A DNA stretch of 64,000 bases from Arcanobacterium urinimassiliense (GTDB taxonomy: Bacteria > Actinomycetota > Actinomycetes > Actinomycetales > Actinomycetaceae), in contig NZ_LT632435.1 in assembly GCF_900119495.1 (NCBI RefSeq), positions 453,963 through 517,962 on the forward strand, read 5' to 3'. Of the stretch, positions 63,207 to 64,000 are shown piece after piece. Positions within the stretch are counted from its first letter, which is position 1. Each line of letters begins with the position of its first letter. Under the pieces are notes generated by a model. The model was given only the letters and a program-made list of their open reading frames with translations, was not told the origin of the DNA and did no database searches. The position numbers and the translations under genes are program-made.

Positions 63207-63290
63207 GGCGGGTTGACAGAGCGGCCAAATGTACCTGACTGTAAATCAGGCGCGTAAGCTACGGGGGTTCGAATCCCTCACCCGCCACCA
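63207..63290 (+). tRNA. tRNA-Tyr (GTA)
   Basis: 84 nt including an encoded CCA. Acceptor stem GGCGGGT/ACCCGCC, anticodon stem CCTGA/TCAGG with loop CTGTAAA (anticodon GTA at 63241-63243), long variable arm as expected for tRNA-Tyr, T arm GGGGGTTCGAATCCCTC. The 140 nt upstream hold no gene that I can see. Confidence 0.95.
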
Positions 63291-63292
63291 GG

Positions 63293-63316
63293 AATTTAAG
63301 AAGTTTTTCTTAAATT
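63293..63316 (+). other. AT-rich stem-loop after tRNA-Tyr
   Basis: AATTTAAGAA-gttt-TTCTTAAATT, 10 bp, starting 3 nt after the CCA end. May help 3' processing; no T-run follows. Confidence 0.45.
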
Positions 63317-63400
63317 TCGCAGACTGCGTGACCGGCTTCACCGGAAAATTTTATTGCGCCGTTTCCGGAGCAAAAAATATTTGGTAAGCTGGCAGGCGTT

Positions 63401-63473
63401 GCCCCGATAGCTCAGTCGGCAGAGCGTCTCCATGGTAAGGAGAAGGTCAAGGGTTCGATTCCCTTTCGGGGCT
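63401..63473 (+). tRNA. tRNA-Thr (GGT)
   Basis: 73 nt, no encoded CCA. Acceptor GCCCCGA/TCGGGGC, anticodon stem TCTCC/GGAGA with loop ATGGTAA (anticodon GGT at 63434-63436), T arm GGGTTCGATTCCC. Confidence 0.95.
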
Positions 63474-63477
63474 CGGT

Positions 63478-63501
63478 GCATTTTCCGCTCGTGGAAAATG
63501 C
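63478..63501 (+). other. 9-bp stem-loop between tRNA-Thr and tRNA-Met
   Basis: GCATTTTCC-gctcgt-GGAAAATGC lies in the 32-nt spacer of the two tRNA genes. It may guide RNase processing of a joint transcript. Confidence 0.5.
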
Positions 63502-63505
63502 CAGC

Positions 63506-63579
63506 GGCGGGGTAGCTCAGTTGGTCAGAGCGCACGACTCATAATCGTGAGGTCGCGGGTTCAAACCCCGCCTCCGCTA
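63506..63579 (+). tRNA. tRNA-Met (CAT), elongator type
   Basis: 74 nt, no encoded CCA. Acceptor GGCGGGG/CTCCGCT with two G-U pairs, anticodon stem CACGA/TCGTG with loop CTCATAA (CAT at 63540-63542). The stem lacks the three G-C pairs of initiator tRNA. A CAT tRNA-Ile (lysidine) is possible but the Tyr-Thr-Met-rpmG order favours Met. Confidence 0.9.
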
Positions 63580-63631
63580 CTGGAAAGCAAGGAGCACCCG
63601 CTCCATCCATAACCGAACGTGAGGAAATATC

Positions 63632-63802
63632 GTGGCAAGCAATTCTTCAGACGTTCGCCCCAAGATTACCCTCGCCTGCGAGGTTTGCAAGGAGCGAAAC
63701 TACATTACGCGCAAGAATCGGCGCAACACCCCGGACCGGCTCGAGCTTAAAAAATATTGCCCGCGCTGCCGGAAGTCGACGGTGCATAGAGAGACTCGCT
63801 AG
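63632..63802 (+). CDS. rpmG: 50S ribosomal protein L33
   Basis: A 56-residue protein beginning (GTG) [20 protein letters not shown]. The zinc ribbon is complete: CEVC (residues 16-19) and CPRC (43-46), with the family segment [20 protein letters not shown] between. GAGGAAA lies 6 nt before the GTG. Codon use is more G+C-rich than in most neighbours, as expected for a highly expressed ribosomal gene. It follows the tRNA genes and is closed by a strong terminator. Confidence 0.96.
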   Translation: MASNSSDVRPKITLACEVCKERNYITRKNRRNTPDRLELKKYCPRCRKSTVHRETR

Positions 63803-63853
63803 TTAGCTCAGCAGCTGTTTGGCTGCTAGGTGCGGCGAGATATATTACATAGG

Positions 63854-63885
63854 GGAGACTCCTGCGCGGGGTCTCCTTTTCTCTT
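63854..63885 (+). terminator. Rho-independent terminator after rpmG
   Basis: GGAGACTCC-tgcgc-GGGGTCTCC (9 bp with one T-G pair) followed by TTTTCTCTT, 51 nt after the rpmG stop. Confidence 0.9.
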
Positions 63886-63898
63886 ATAGAATGAGGAT

Positions 63899-64000
63899 AT
63901 GTACTGCTATATTCCAGAGCCTAGTGAGCCCACAGATACTATTCCACCGGTATTATCTACTCGTTTTCAGCCGGAGGCTACCTCTTTTGCCCAGATGACC
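63899..64000 (+). CDS. murB: Start of murB (UDP-N-acetylenolpyruvoylglucosamine reductase), cut by the window end
   Basis: 34 codons are visible: a variable Pro-rich start (MYCYIPEPSEP) then PEATSFAQMT, which matches the point where MurB proteins read LTTLRVGG. MurB reduces the enolpyruvyl group to lactyl in UDP-MurNAc synthesis. Position after rpmG fits actinobacterial order. Only the first residues are present, so the call is tentative. Confidence 0.55.
   Translation, partial: MYCYIPEPSEPTDTIPPVLSTRFQPEATSFAQMT

Noticed and set aside
63338-63535. Minus-strand frame of 65 codons
   Set aside because: It is antisense to tRNA-Thr and part of tRNA-Met.
63506-63579. Initiator tRNA-Met
   Set aside because: The anticodon stem lacks the three consecutive G-C pairs of initiator tRNA.

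Overview
The window looks like a chromosomal stretch from an actinobacterium of unusually low G+C for its phylum, most likely in or near the Actinomycetaceae (inference; base composition judged by eye). Pointers are a WhiB2 locus (whiB, large membrane glycosyltransferase, DUF5719, metallopeptidase-like, DUF3499), the mtrA-mtrB-lpqB-comF-hpf block, LCP proteins, an FprA-type ferredoxin reductase, a mycobacterial-type FdxA, and tRNA-Tyr, tRNA-Thr, tRNA-Met, rpmG and murB at the right end. I see no insertion sequence, prophage, CRISPR array or rRNA.

Layout. 1-7.9 kb: end of a solute-binding protein, typA, a small membrane protein, fdxA, gltA, maf and a class III nucleotidyl cyclase. 7.9-45 kb: one long cell-envelope glycopolymer region in many short, alternating transcription units. 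45-47 kb: an Old Yellow Enzyme-type reductase. 47.5-53.7 kb: the WhiB2 locus. 53.8-63 kb: a membrane protein, mtrAB-lpqB, comF, hpf and fprA. 63.2-64 kb: three tRNA genes, rpmG and the start of murB.

How the envelope region fits together. Genes for an acetyltransferase, a PLP aminotransferase and a sugar 3-dehydrogenase (WbpD, WbpE and WbpB types), a UDP-HexNAc 2-epimerase and a UDP-sugar 6-dehydrogenase together match the five steps to UDP-2,3-diacetamido-2,3-dideoxy-mannuronic acid. An asparagine-synthetase-like protein without the N-terminal cysteine could amidate such a uronic acid. A Wzx-type flippase and several glycosyltransferases lie nearby. The second half carries all four dTDP-L-rhamnose genes (rmlA-D, in four separate places), an ABC exporter (Wzm/Wzt with a C-terminal cargo domain), two RgpF-domain proteins, one fused to a WbsX domain, and a small coiled-coil protein between Wzt and RgpF. 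Two LCP proteins could ligate finished polymers to peptidoglycan. Two peptidoglycan hydrolases (NlpC/P60 and amidase) carry related FG-GAP/VCBS propeller domains.

Recurring sequence features. Several genes have no Shine-Dalgarno sequence but a TANNNT -10 box ending 6-7 nt before the start codon, so they are probably leaderless. Short degenerate tandem repeats with different unit lengths sit at or just after stop codons and inside a few coding regions. Start codons were revised in many genes from ribosome-binding sites, overlaps or leaderless promoters.
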